A DNA stretch of 64,000 nucleotides from Paragordius varius (taxonomy: Eukaryota; Nematomorpha), in NCBI GenBank assembly GCA_964247055.1, contig OZ176051.1, positions 14,012,001 through 14,076,000 on the forward strand. The letters are read 5' to 3'. Each line of letters starts with the position of its first letter. The first letter of the stretch is position 1. Below the pieces are notes generated by a model. It was given only the letters and a program-made list of their open reading frames with translations. It made no database searches and had not been told where the DNA came from. Positions 12,354 through 24,020 of the stretch are shown here, piece by piece. Position numbers and translations under genes: made by a program.

Positions 12354-13466
12354 CACTGGACAACAAATTTTTCTGCCACTCGAGTTTTTTGAATTTTCTG
12401 ATATTTAATATCATTTTAATAGTAAATCCGAAATAAAAATTATAACTCGTTGGAAGAATTTTGTATAATTTGATTTTTTTGATTATGCGCCCTCTTTATC
12501 AAAATTTTACTAAAAAATATTTTTCTTTGAAAATATTCAAGTAATGCCCATTTGTAATATATCATTCGAAAGAGTAATAAAAACTCTTTAAAATGCATAC
12601 TAATAAGTATTACCTCGACAGTTAATATTGGACACAAAGAGCGACAAACCCGCGAAGCGAGAGCATTTTTTTTGATTATTATATTTTTAAAACTAATGGA
12701 TGAAAATACGAACTTTGTTTAGATGGTGATGAATGTCCAAAAAAGATAACACAAGAAAGTTTTTTTGATTAAAACATTTTTTATTGCTTTTATGTCACTC
12801 AAAACAGCCATTTTTAAGTTTTTTGTTTTTTAAAAATTACCATCTCATCAATATTAATTTATTTTCTTTATAAGGCTGATAATTTCGAAATTTTAAAGAA
12901 ACAAAGTTTAAGGTATTTTTGATCTTTTATAGCCATTATGTAATAAATTAACAGTTATAACTATGCATTTATCCACTAGGTAAAATATTTATGATAATAA
13001 TAATTTTTATTAAAAAAGCAAACCAATAGCTTTTTCAAACATTTTTTTTAAATTAAATACTAATATAACCCTAATAATTATATTAAAATAATTTATATGA
13101 TTTTCAAATTAGTTTGTCTGTGAAAATTCTTGACTTATTTAAGGATTTAAAATTTCGACCATTTAAATCCAAATAACTTTTACATCCGATTGATTTAAAT
13201 GACTTACTACCATTTAATAGATGCAGTTTTTTGTGCTCTTTCGAATGATATAAAATACATGGCTTCATATCTAAAACTTTTAATTTTCTAAATTTCGAGT
13301 TTAATGTTAAATCGGGGCCAAAAATTATCGATAAACCCTAATATAAAAAAATTCTTCCTTGCTGGACCATTTTTCTTTTCAGATATACTAATTATGTACT
13401 TTAATGAAATAAATTTTAAATTTACAAGAATGGCATTTAAAAAAAGTTAAAATTTGTTGTCTAGTG
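12354..13466. mobile_element. CACTA-like non-autonomous element, family 1
   Basis: Terminal inverted repeats are CACTGGACAACAAATTTT and AAAATTTGTTGTCTAGTG, with the 3-bp duplication TTA on both sides (12,351-12,353 and 13,467-13,469). It is 1,113 bp and interrupts the inverted hAT copy. Its interior matches the element at 7,997-8,980, including GATTATGCGCCCTCTTTATC. No transposase is encoded. Confidence 0.85.
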
Positions 13467-13539
13467 TTATCAATATATTTATTTAATAATGATAATTCAG
13501 AAAAAAGTGTCATTGAATTGCACCGTCTTGTCTTCCAAA

Positions 13540-16500
13540 TAATATTTTCAGTTTGTATAAAACATTTTTATATCCTGGCTATTTATTTTTATGATCGGCT
13601 GCAGGCGCGGAGAAGAACTTGGTATGTTCACTCCTGAGATGCGTGTACCTTTTGATTTTATAGGAAATCTTGTTTACATTCGGTGATAAATGGAATTTAT
13701 CTCATTATCTTCATCAATTTATTGCCAGTTTTATTATCCGGAAGAAATTCAATCACTCAGAATTATAATCACACATGAATTATTTCTACAGAACATACAA
13801 CTCCAAAATTTTCATCGACAATTTTATTCCCTGAGAACCATTCTTAAACATCAGTGGACCTATCATACTGATTCTTTCTATTGATTCTTATATCTCAATA
13901 CACCACCACTAAACTAATTCCTACATGGAAAGCAATAACTCTAAATAAGCTCCCGTAATTTAGCAATAAATATGGCCACCTGGAATACACGTGGCACTTC
14001 AGATAACAAATTGGATATAATAATTCGCGAGATGAAACGTTCAAACATCCATGTGTTAGGGTTGTCGGAGACGAATCTGCAACATGACTCACACAAAATA
14101 TACGACAATTACTCGTTTTATAACTCAGGCGCTGAGCTCAAACGAAATGGATGCGGTTTCTTAATATCGAATAATCTTGCCAAACATACTGATATATATA
14201 GACCTATCTCCCATCGAATTATATCCCTACGAATTAACACCAGACTCCAGGCTATAACAATATATCAAATCTATGCTCCCACGAGTGTCTCACCCGAAGA
14301 CGAATGCGAAAAGTTCTATAATGAGTTACAAATGGCTCTCTGTGAAACATCCAAGAAAGACATAACTTTCATCATCGGCGATTTTAGCTAACGATAAAAC
14401 AGACAAGGTAACTGGTGGAAAAGGCCTTGGTAAAGTCAAAACCCCCCGTGGTGAAAGGCTAATTGATTTTTGCCAACAAAACAATCTCTTTATAGCGAAC
14501 TCATTTTTCAAACAGCCTAACAGACGGCTCTACACCTGGACCTCACCGTGTCGTAAACACAGGAATCAAATAGACTACATATTGGGAATGCAAAAATACA
14601 AAAGCTCATTTAAAAACATCCGGTGCTATTCGAGTGCAGACTGCAACCCAGATCATAACCTCTTAATGGCCAAAATCAAAATAAAGCTACAACTTCCACA
14701 GCCGTTAAAAAACTTTTCCAAAACTAAATTGAACTACAAACTTATACCCGCCCATTTTACTCCAATCCTTAACAATAAATTTGAATCCCTAAAATACGAA
14801 ACATTGAACACAGATGATCTTTGGTCTACTATTCACAAAATTACCACCGAAGTAGCCAAAGAGAATATACCGCCTGCAACTAAAAACAAAAAATTTACCA
14901 TATCACAACAAAGCATCTCTAATTGAACAGAGAAGAGTAGCAAAATCCAAGGGCACTCCCCTTGAGTACAAAAATATTAATAATAACTACAAAGAAGTAT
15001 AAGATCCGACAAAGAATCTCATTATAATACAATCTGCGCTAACCTAGAGCAAGCTGCTAAACTTAATCACAACTACTTCTCTTATATTAAAGACATTCAA
15101 CCGCGCAAAAAACAAATGTACAAAGGTCATATGTCTCAATCAAACGGAAAACTTCTAACCGATAAAAAAGGAGTAATTAAACTTTGGGAAGAATACATCC
15201 AAAATTTATTCTCAAAATCAAATATAATCGCCATGAACTCTAAACAAACTTATGACTCTCCTATACTAAAAAAAGAAATTGAATGGGCCTTGAAGCATTC
15301 ATCAACCGGCGCAAAAGGATTCAATGACATCCCTACCGAGTTACAAAGGCACATTCCCATAAAATTAGTTCTTTCATTTTTCAAAAAATCTTCGATGAGG
15401 CAACATTCCCGACGGACTGGAACAAATCACTAGTGGTCCCGATATTCAAAAAGGGCGATCCTAAACTATGTGAAAAATACCGTACAATAGCATTTTTAAA
15501 TCAAACCTCAAAAGTTTTCTTTAAAATAATACAAAACCGTCTACAAACATATGTCAAACCGGAAATCTCAATGACCCAGGCAGGCTTTAGAGAGAAAAGA
15601 GGATGCCGAGACATGATCTCAAACCTTAGATGGATAATGGAATAAAACTGTAAATTCCAAAATGAGCAACACCTATGCTTCGTGGGTTTCTCTAAAGCCT
15701 TCGATACCGTTAAACATGACATTCTCTGGAAGGCCCTAAACAAATAGGAGTTTCCGATCACTTAATCAATCTCATTAAATCCATATACTCCAACTCCTAC
15801 CTATTACTTAACACCCCGCATGGCCCGACCTCTTGGAGTCCAATGAACATAGGTCTGCGTCAAGGCTGCATTTAATCCCCCATGTTGTTCAACATATATT
15901 TGGAATGTATCATGAGGGATCTAAATCTGCCAGGAATAAAAGTGGATCACACTCTGACGACTCTCCACTACGCAGACGACACGGTTATCTTAGCAAATTC
16001 ACAAACAAACCTCGAAAACAGTCTCCGAACTTTTATAAATGTGAGCAAAAAATACAATCTTACATTAAACCTCAACCAAACTAAAATATAGCATATCAAC
16101 TCCCCTCATTCCTATGACTCGCTTCGGATTAATAACGAAACAATTCAAGTAGTCAACGAATCCACATACCTTGAAAGCATTACCAACAACTCAAGCTCCA
16201 GTTCCCAAGAAAAAAGAAGACGCATAGCTATCGCCAAATGCGCTCTAGCCTCAACACTACAAGATATGAAAATTTCATATCATAACCCTTAAAACAAAAA
16301 TCCGACTAATAAACGCATGAATATTTCCTATCATGCTATACGGATGTGAAAGCTGGACTATCAAAAGTGAAGACGAAAAAAGAATAAACGCTTTTGAAAT
16401 GTTTTGCTGGAGAAAAATACTTGGTATAACATGGAAGGACAAAATAAAGAACATCGACATTGTAAATAAAATTAACGCACAAACAACGCTTCGGGGTAAA

Positions 16501-16790
16501 ATAATAAAACAAAAATTCGGTTCCTTTGGACACATTATTCGGGGCAATTTTTTGGAAAAGGATATTATGTTAGGAAAAGTAAATGGTAAGAGAGGAAGAG
16601 GACGCAGACGTATTCGCTGGGTAGACGAAATCTTATCACTTTCCAAATTGTCACTGCAAAAACTATCTCAAAAAGCTCACGACAGAACCGAATGAAGGAA
16701 GTTTTCCTACAAAATCGCTAATGGTCGATAACCGACTACAAGCTCAACATCAACAACATTCATTGAGCCTTATTTTTCTGGATGATTTAT
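13540..16790 (+). mobile_element. RTE-clade (BovB-like) LINE, broken
   Basis: An apurinic-type endonuclease opens at 13,972 (MATWNTRGTSDNKLD, LGLSETN, later FIIGDF, then RNQIDYIL). A reverse transcriptase follows (AFLNQTSKVF, MTQAGFREKRGCRD, VGFSKAFDTVKHD, and HYADDT with the catalytic aspartates near 15,975). The C-terminal part has LYGCESWTIKSEDEKR and NAFEMFCWRKILGITW, typical of RTE/BovB elements. The frame changes at least four times and several stops occur, so it is dead. It sits inside the inverted hAT copy. The exact 5' end is uncertain, and the 3' end lies near CAACATCAACAACATT. Confidence 0.85.
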
Positions 16791-17363
16791 AATATTGCAA
16801 TTGAGTAAGGGTATAAAATTATTTTCTAACCTTTCTTGACTTGGAATTTTAGATATTTTTCCTGTGAAAATAGAATTCTAGGCGATCATACATTTTTAAA
16901 ATTTTTTCAATAGCTGACAAAAGAGCTAACCAACGAGTTCTACAATATTCAAGCATTTTAACAACTACATTTTCCACATCCAGGGGTACAAATCAGCAGC
17001 TGTTTGAATAGCGTTGTGCATCCGCCAATAATGTTTTGATTAAGATTATTCGCTAAATTATAAAAAATATTTTTTTGTACCGCTCCTTGCATTTCCACCC
17101 AGCGCACTTTGCGATAATTTTGTCTTTTAAATTATTTTTTCCAGAATATTGAAGTAAAATTTATGTCAGAATTTTCACTAGGTAGAGAATGAGAGTGGGA
17201 AATAATTTTGAGCATCAGACTATAGCGATATAAAATTTATTTTCTGCAAATCTTTCTCTATTTCAGAAAATACATGTGGTGAAAGGACATTGCATACAAT
17301 CGCTTTACCCATTTTTCGTGCACATGTAAATTTATATAATAAGGTACGAATAACCTTACACCA

Positions 17364-17504
17364 AGGAATAAAATATTTTTTTATTTTATAATTGTGTTAA
17401 AAATAAATAAGTATTACAATAAATTTTTTTCATAAAATTTTTTGGTTGCAACCCCCCCCCTTTCTCAGATTTGTCCCGCTTTTTCCTTAAAATTTGGTCA
17501 CCCT
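17364..17504 (+). mobile_element. 3' terminus of the hAT-like element
   Basis: A block beginning GAATAAAATATTTTTTTATT repeats the one near 12,036 and runs to TGGTCACCCT, the inverse of the left terminus at 9,917. A C9 run at 17,452-17,460 lies within it. Confidence 0.7.
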
Positions 17505-17695
17505 ACATATAAGCCACTTAGTTACAATTGTAAAATATAGTAATATTATATATTATTTTACACTTTGTCATTTAAAACAATAAGTTATACTGAAATAAAT
17601 CAAGATTTAAAAAGTATGGTTGTCTTCTAGAAAATTTGTCTTAATATTTTTACGTTTTGTCCGTATAATTTCAGTTTTTGCTGTAAGTTTTGTCT
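17505..17695. repeat. Half copy of the hairpin MITE of 4,103-4,376
   Basis: The stretch shares with the right half of that element CATATAAGCCACTTAGTTAC-like sequence, the TAAAAAGTATGGTTGTCTTC-like arm and the terminal GCTGTA. The left half is missing, presumably lost when the hAT-like element arrived. Confidence 0.6.
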
Positions 17696-17786
17696 CTAAT
17701 TTTTTAAGTTTTAAGGTAAATTATTAAAAAGTTTTAAGGCATTCCATGCCATTTTTAAACTGACATTCACATATTATTCGCAAAAT

Positions 17787-18026
17787 TCAATTACCTTTAC
17801 CTAACATATCGAAAAAAGAAAATATACCTTGATCGACTGGCAGGATAGCAGATTTATTAATGGTCCAAAATTGACTCCCTTTGCCACATTGATTTCCGCC
17901 CATTTTTATGAATTTTGGGTTTAGAGATAAGTTGTGCCTTAAGCTATTACGCCATCCCTTTTCCCGTATGTTACATACCTGAGGATATTTGGTTAGAACA
18001 TAGATATATATATCTTGAAGAATTAA
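17787..18026 (-). CDS. Forkhead (FOX) domain exon, partial
   Basis: Read on the minus strand this encodes LILQDIYIYVLTKYPQ, then GWRNSLRHNLSLNPKFIKM, then GKGSQFWTINKSAILPVDQ, ending at a TGA at 17,789. The middle segment is recognition helix 3 of the forkhead domain (consensus W-x-N-S-I-R-H-N-L-S-L-N), followed by the usual G-K-G-x-x-W-x-I wing strand. The N-terminal KPPYSYxxLI segment should lie upstream. An acceptor AG at 18,028-18,027 fits an exon start, but no upstream exon could be tied in. A minus-strand open stretch at about 18,190-18,380 ends in SFVKPYTIQYDRIT, weakly like that segment, but has no GT donor after it. The FOX subclass is not assignable. It may be a short gene, a gene with missed exons, or a relic. 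Confidence 0.7.
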   Translation of the reverse strand, partial: LILQDIYIYVLTKYPQVCNIREKGWRNSLRHNLSLNPKFIKMGGNQCGKGSQFWTINKSAILPVDQGIFSFFDMLGKGN

Positions 18027-18479
18027 CTTTTGATTGGGTAAATATGTAATATTAATAAATTAAATTAATGTAATTGAGATGGGAATTATTGTTAATTTTG
18101 AGGGAAATAATAGAGTTTAAAGATGTTGAATTTTTATTATTTTATTTTTCTCTTGATTGTCATATGTTTCGGTTTTTTAAGTTATTCGATCATATTGAAT
18201 AGTATATGGTTTGACAAATGACACAAAATCGGAATTAAGCATTGCTTTATTATCTGCCAGCTGGTTTTTATACAATTTTACTTGTGATATTTTACAATGC
18301 GGTATTAAAGGATGACCCGCTTCAATTGGACTTGGAGTATTTAAGTGTTTATAAATGTGTTGTATTGGCTTAATATATTACATGGAGTAGATATTCCATA
18401 TGCCAAAAATTCGTATAATATCTTTGAAATAAACTATGAGTATTCAAATCATTAGTTGGATCAAAATTTGAGATATTCA

Positions 18480-18656
18480 TTATTACTAGAAAGTTAAGTA
18501 TTGCCAAATAGCATATACAGCAAAGGGAAGTATTATTGGCATATAGTTATTTTTTTCACTTTTTTACTATTATTAGCTAATTATATTTCACTTTGCTCCA
18601 TATGCTATTTGGCAATAATTAATGAAAAATTAGCAAAAGTATACTTACTCATACTG
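18480..18656. mobile_element. Palindromic TA-flanked MITE, copy 1
   Basis: Near-palindrome with TTGCCAAATAGCATATACAG and its inverse, ending TATACTTACTCATACTG|TA. Same family as 22,776-22,945 and 38,665-38,842. Tc1/mariner-like by its TA target. Confidence 0.75.
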
Positions 18657-18954
18657 TAAGTATCTGAATTTTTTACTATAATAGTTGGATAACAAATTAT
18701 GTATTGCATCAAGCTAATTTACGGTTTAGAAAATGTTTTAAAAATAAGAAATCAATAATGACAAGTGGAAAAACACAACGAAGAATAGTCTACGAAACCA
18801 GGAGGTATCTTATACCCAAACTGTCACCCAAAATTAAGAGTTTTGATTTTTTGGTTTCAGTTGAGTTCATAAAATATTTTTAAATTGTCTAACTATTTTT
18901 ATTATGGTATAAGTGACTCTATGTCTTGTATCACCCCTATAATAATGGAATGCA

Positions 18955-19193
18955 GAGGCGTAGCTTGCATTTCTGGCCTCTCTCACCCCATTAAACCATT
19001 GAATTTTAACAAAATAATTAAATTGGTGGTTATGTCCAGTCATAAATGGTCATGATTTTTTTTATATATTATTTGAAATTATATTTAAATACCTATTTTT
19101 GGAAATAAAAATATAAAAAATGTTAAAATCCGCCCTTTCAACTATAGCGCCTAGAACACCCCCTTTCTTGCCCCCTAGCTACGCCTCTCTGCA
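18955..19193. mobile_element. Short element with AGAGGCGTAGCT ends
   Basis: The left end reads AGAGGCGTAGCTTGC and the right end TAGCTACGCCTCT. The right side is C-rich (CCCCCTTTCTTGCCCCCTAG). It is a non-autonomous DNA transposon of unassigned superfamily, related to the ends at 38,172 and 39,416. Confidence 0.6.
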
Positions 19194-19704
19194 GTGGCTA
19201 TTATTTGAAAAAAATCCCCACAGAAAATATTTTATAAAGCCGTGTAATCCTTATTTTTGGGTGAAATGAAAATATTTGTGTCATTGAAAATTTAATAAAG
19301 CAGAAAGAAGAAAATTTTGTTGAAATTAACACCACAATCTTGTTTGAAACTAATAAAGTATTCAAATATAAATGTTAATTTATACATTTAACCGGGGGTT
19401 TATTGAGCGCATCATTTTAATGTGGTGTTGTTAACGTAAAAGAAACATTTTTTACAATAGATACAATTATTCAACATGACAAAACTAATTTTTTAAAAAT
19501 TGTGGTGTAAGAAAATAGCGGAGAGCCTAGAGATAAATGTAGTACGAAAAACATAATATATCTCTCACGCATTACATGCGTTCGTGTACATACGCGCGCA
19601 ATAAATAGCTATTATAATGACGACACAACCAGTTTTTTATTATTTATTTTTTCCATAAAAAATCTTTTATATATTTTATACTTTTTAATATAAAGTTTCA
19701 TTAA

Positions 19705-20194
19705 ATGAAATCGTATTCAAACCCAAAACATTTTAAACTTGTGATAGTTGGGGGAGGGGCCGGTGGAATATCACTAGGCTCAATATTTTCCAGAAAAATT
19801 CCCAAATCCCAATTGGCCATTATTGAACCGGCAAAAGTATACTTTAATTGTTGTGTGATATAAAATAGCGTATGGCATAAAATATTATTAGTCCATAAAA
19901 GAATAAACAATGTTTTTTTAAAAAACAAGCCTAGTTGTATATACACATCCATTATTCTTATATGGACTAATATTGTTTTATGCCATACGCTACTGTATAT
20001 AATTTCTAAATTTTTTCAAAATAGTTATCATAAAGCGCTTTTATGTCAGTTCAACTAGGTTATTTGTATAGCCAAAATAAATCATTAAATGGCCGAGTTG
20101 AATAAATGTATCATGTCATATATCAACAAATTCTTTTTCTTTTTTGAATCTAATGTATAGTATTTAAAAATTAAAAAAAAATGAAAGTTTGCGT

Positions 20195-20255
<61 letters not shown>

Positions 20256-23200
20256 AAAATGGAAAATGCTGGCTGATCTGTTTCGGAAAAACCGGTAGAC
20301 CCATTCAGATCCAAATGTTAAAAAAATACATTAATGAATGCCCGACAATAGTTTTGCCCTTTTTTGAATTAGGTCCCTAGTTCGGACCCACCCCGTTTAA
20401 AAAACGGTTTTTTTTGAAAACACAAGTCTACAAAAGTCGCGTTAAGACACCTTTCCAGAAAACGTGTGTAATTATTCGATTTTAAATATGATATTTATTT
20501 ACTTTTTTTGATTGCGCCGAGTCGGCTCGCTTTTTTAATTTTTACCCTCTTTTTACCCGCTCCCCCGTAAAATGCCATTTTTTTAAAATAATTTTTTGTA
20601 TCTATTTTTCGCCCAAAATATGAGACCGTAAAAATTCGATAATGATTCCAGGTATTCCTGTTAAAAGGCACAAATTTAAGTCAGGCGTTTCTTTGATGAT
20701 AGCTGCTGGGTAAGGAAAGACTCGCTAAAAACTGACCCATCATATCGAAATAGCGTGCTTTTGGGGTTAAATTTCAGAAAGCCTATCAGGCCATAGGAGT
20801 TCAATAGCTGCTTAAAGTATTACCCATAATAAGGCAAAAATTTTGGTCGTGCGACAATTAGCCCTTATTTAGGCCCTTCACGCCTTGAAAAATGCGATAC
20901 CATAAAATGATTTTTCAGTTTTGAGCCAATTTTTCCATAAACTGATGAGAGCATATGGAATCGATCATGATTTCAGGTATTCTCCGTAAAAAGTTCAAAA
21001 TTTTAATCAAGCGCTTTTTTTGTATCAGCGGGTAGGGAGCTACCCACCTAAAACTGGACCAATATATCGAAATGGCGTGTTTAGGAGTTTATTTTCAGAA
21101 ATCTTATCAGGCCATATAAATATAATAAGGGCCTAAAATATTACCCGTGAAAAGGCAAAAATTTAATTAAAGCGGTCTTATTAAATTCCGTTAATTATGC
21201 CGTTTAAGCCCTAAAAAATGCGCTATCATTGAACTATAATTTAGTTTTAAAGCCATTTTTCCAAAAACTGTTAAGAACATATGAAATGAATGATGCTTCC
21301 ATCTATTCCCCTATAATGGGAAAATTTTTTATCGAACGTCTTTTTTATATTAGCCTCTGGGTAGGGGGCTACCCGCCAACAACTGTGCCGCCATATCGAT
21401 ACAGCGTGACTTTGAAGGAAAATTTTAGAAAACTTATCAGGCTATATGAGTTTAATAAGGGCTTGAAATATAACCCGAAAAAAGGCAAAAATAAAATAAA
21501 GCGGTTTTATTAAATTACCCCTTAATTAGGCCCTTGCCCTGAATGCGCCCCCGTAGAATAACTTTTTGGTTTTGAGGCAATCGAATCCCACAAGAGCATA
21601 TGAAATCAATCATGATTCCAGATATTACCCGAATTAAAGATTTTATAGGTTTTTTGGTTCGCCCCTGTTTAGGGAGCTACCCACGTAAAACTGCGTAACC
21701 ATATCTATAGAGCACGCCATTGGAGCCAAATTTCAAAAATTTATATGAGTCTAATAGGAACATATGGAATCCATGATCCTGATATTCATATAAAGGCAAA
21801 TTTGCCCAACGCTTTTTTCATACCGGCCCCTGGCTAATAAGCTAGGCCAAATATTGTGCCACACTCTAGAAATTGCGCTGTTTTAGAGCTAATTTTAAAA
21901 ATCCATATGAGTTAATTAAAAGCTTTAAATATTAACCGTAACTAGGTAAAAAAAGGCAGGCGTTTTTTTATTAGCCGTTAATTTAGGGCCTTTATGCCCT
22001 AAAATTACGCCATCATATGAGGATTATTTAGTATTGAGGTATTTTTTCAGATAACCCATACGACGATGGTATCAAAGATGATTCCAAATATTTGCACTAT
22101 TAAGGAAAAGAATTTAACTCAGCGCTTTTTCCAAATAGGTCTATGGGAAGGGGCTGACCGGTTTAAAACTGAGACGCTGTACAAAAATGGCGTGGTTTTG
22201 GAGATTTCCAAAAAACTTAAGAAGCCATACGAGTTCAGTTAAGCACATTTCTGGGAATTCTTATAATATTATTCTTTCTTTTAAAAAAGACCACGAATGA
22301 TTTACTTTTTATATCCCTTCATCCCAGCTGTGCGAAAATAATTTCAAAATAATACTTTTGTCAATGATTTCATAAAACGAAATCTTATAATAAATACAAT
22401 GATAGTTTAATATAAACTTTATTAAAAGACAGTTTAAATATGGTCAATTTTGAGTAAACAATATTTGAGCCTATGCAAAAACCCGTAAAAGAATAATTAA
22501 AGTTCTTTTTATTGAATATGTTTATTATTATTTTTTTATCTCCATAACCTCTAATTATTGCAAATAAATACGAATAATTATCAGAGAGACTACGTCACAG
22601 CGAAGCAACAGGGCCAGTATATATATATATATATATATTTATCAAATATATATCATTTTTTTGGTTAAAAAAAATAATCAAGATGGATTGATCGATAGAT
22701 TTTTTTCCCAATAATAATAATTACTTATTCTGCCATAGCTAATTTCTTTTTAGTGTTAAATTTTAATATTATAGTATGAATAAGTATACATTGCTAGAAA
22801 GTTATTAAATCTTGCCAAATAGCATATACACACAACAAAGGGTAGTATCATTGGCTTATAGTTATTTTTTCACTTTTTACTATTATTAGCCAAAAATATT
22901 TCTCTTTGGTGTATATGCTATTTGGCAATAATTAATAACTTTCTAGCTGGCACCCAGAGTTAGAGTCCGGCGCCCTACCTACTAAACCATCACGCCTTCA
23001 ATTTCAGCTTTGACTGCTTTTACTGTAAAAGGAAAAATTCCAAAATACTAATAATTCTTATTTTTATTAAGGCACTGATGTTTGTTAAACTATAATTTTT
23101 ATTTATAAATCCATTGTTTTGGATTACAGTAATAGATATAGGCTTATTCGATTATATATTTTACATTAATAAATCCTACTTTACTCAATATTTTTTTATT

Positions 23201-23965
23201 ATTTAGATATTTTATTCTTAATACTTACGTATTAGATCAGCTATGATATTCTGGTGATTGTTATGGATTTACAATTGGACTTTCACGAGGTAACACATAT
23301 ATTTCTCGTCAATGAAGCTTTATTTCATTATTTTAATCACTATTAAGATATTATTCCAAAATATAAATGAAAATAATTTTTTTTCTGTATAAAATTAAAT
23401 AAACTAAACAGTAAAATCTTAAAAACGAAATATTTTAGAACACAACCAAACATTTTCAAAACTTAATTTTTGTTAAATTTACTCATCAATTTTGTTTGCA
23501 AAAAAGTTATTGCTAGTTATGAGCGAAAAATAGAGGTTTGAAAAAAATGGCTGTTTTATAATAGACTTAGAGTTTTTACGTTTTGTAAAGTGTATTAATC
23601 ATGCAGCAGATGTGAAACATAGGATTTGGATACCATATTAAACATAACCTCAGTATTTAGTTATTTATATAAAATATATTTTAATATATCACAGGTAAAA
23701 GGTTTGAAAGAGAGCATTTTAGATTCAAAATCCAAAGTAACCACAAATTATTCGCCTGAAACGGTGACCAAAACTTTTCCGCTCATTGAAAGACTTCGGT
23801 CAGGAAATGCCTGCTTTACATTCCCAGAAGGACCTATAAAATGTGCCGGGGCGGCCCAAAAAATTATGTATCTGGCAGAATCGTATTCAAGAGAGGTGTT
23901 CGATAAAAAGATCTTTTTTTTTCCAAATTTCATGGAATATAATATTTATAAAACTATAATCTGTT

Positions 23966-24020
<55 letters not shown>

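Larger units (their letters stand above)
12120..17360 (-). pseudogene. Inverted interior copy of the same hAT-like element, split by insertions
   Basis: Minus-strand stretches 12,120-12,353, 13,467 to about 13,540, and about 16,790-17,360 match the interior of the forward part (roughly 10,535-11,950) in reverse. Between them lie a CACTA-like element and an RTE LINE. The element's own 3' tail follows at 17,364-17,504 in forward orientation, so this looks like an internal inverted duplication or a nested insertion. The piece at 16,980-17,060 reverses the segment encoding the NAIQTAAD region. Confidence 0.7.

Noticed and set aside
20189-20380. Open frames made of Ile-Tyr runs (also near 23,626-24,021, 42,647-42,914 and 45,029-45,214)
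   Set aside because: They are translations of (TA)n microsatellites and neighbouring repeats, not genes, apart from the SQOR exon inside the second.
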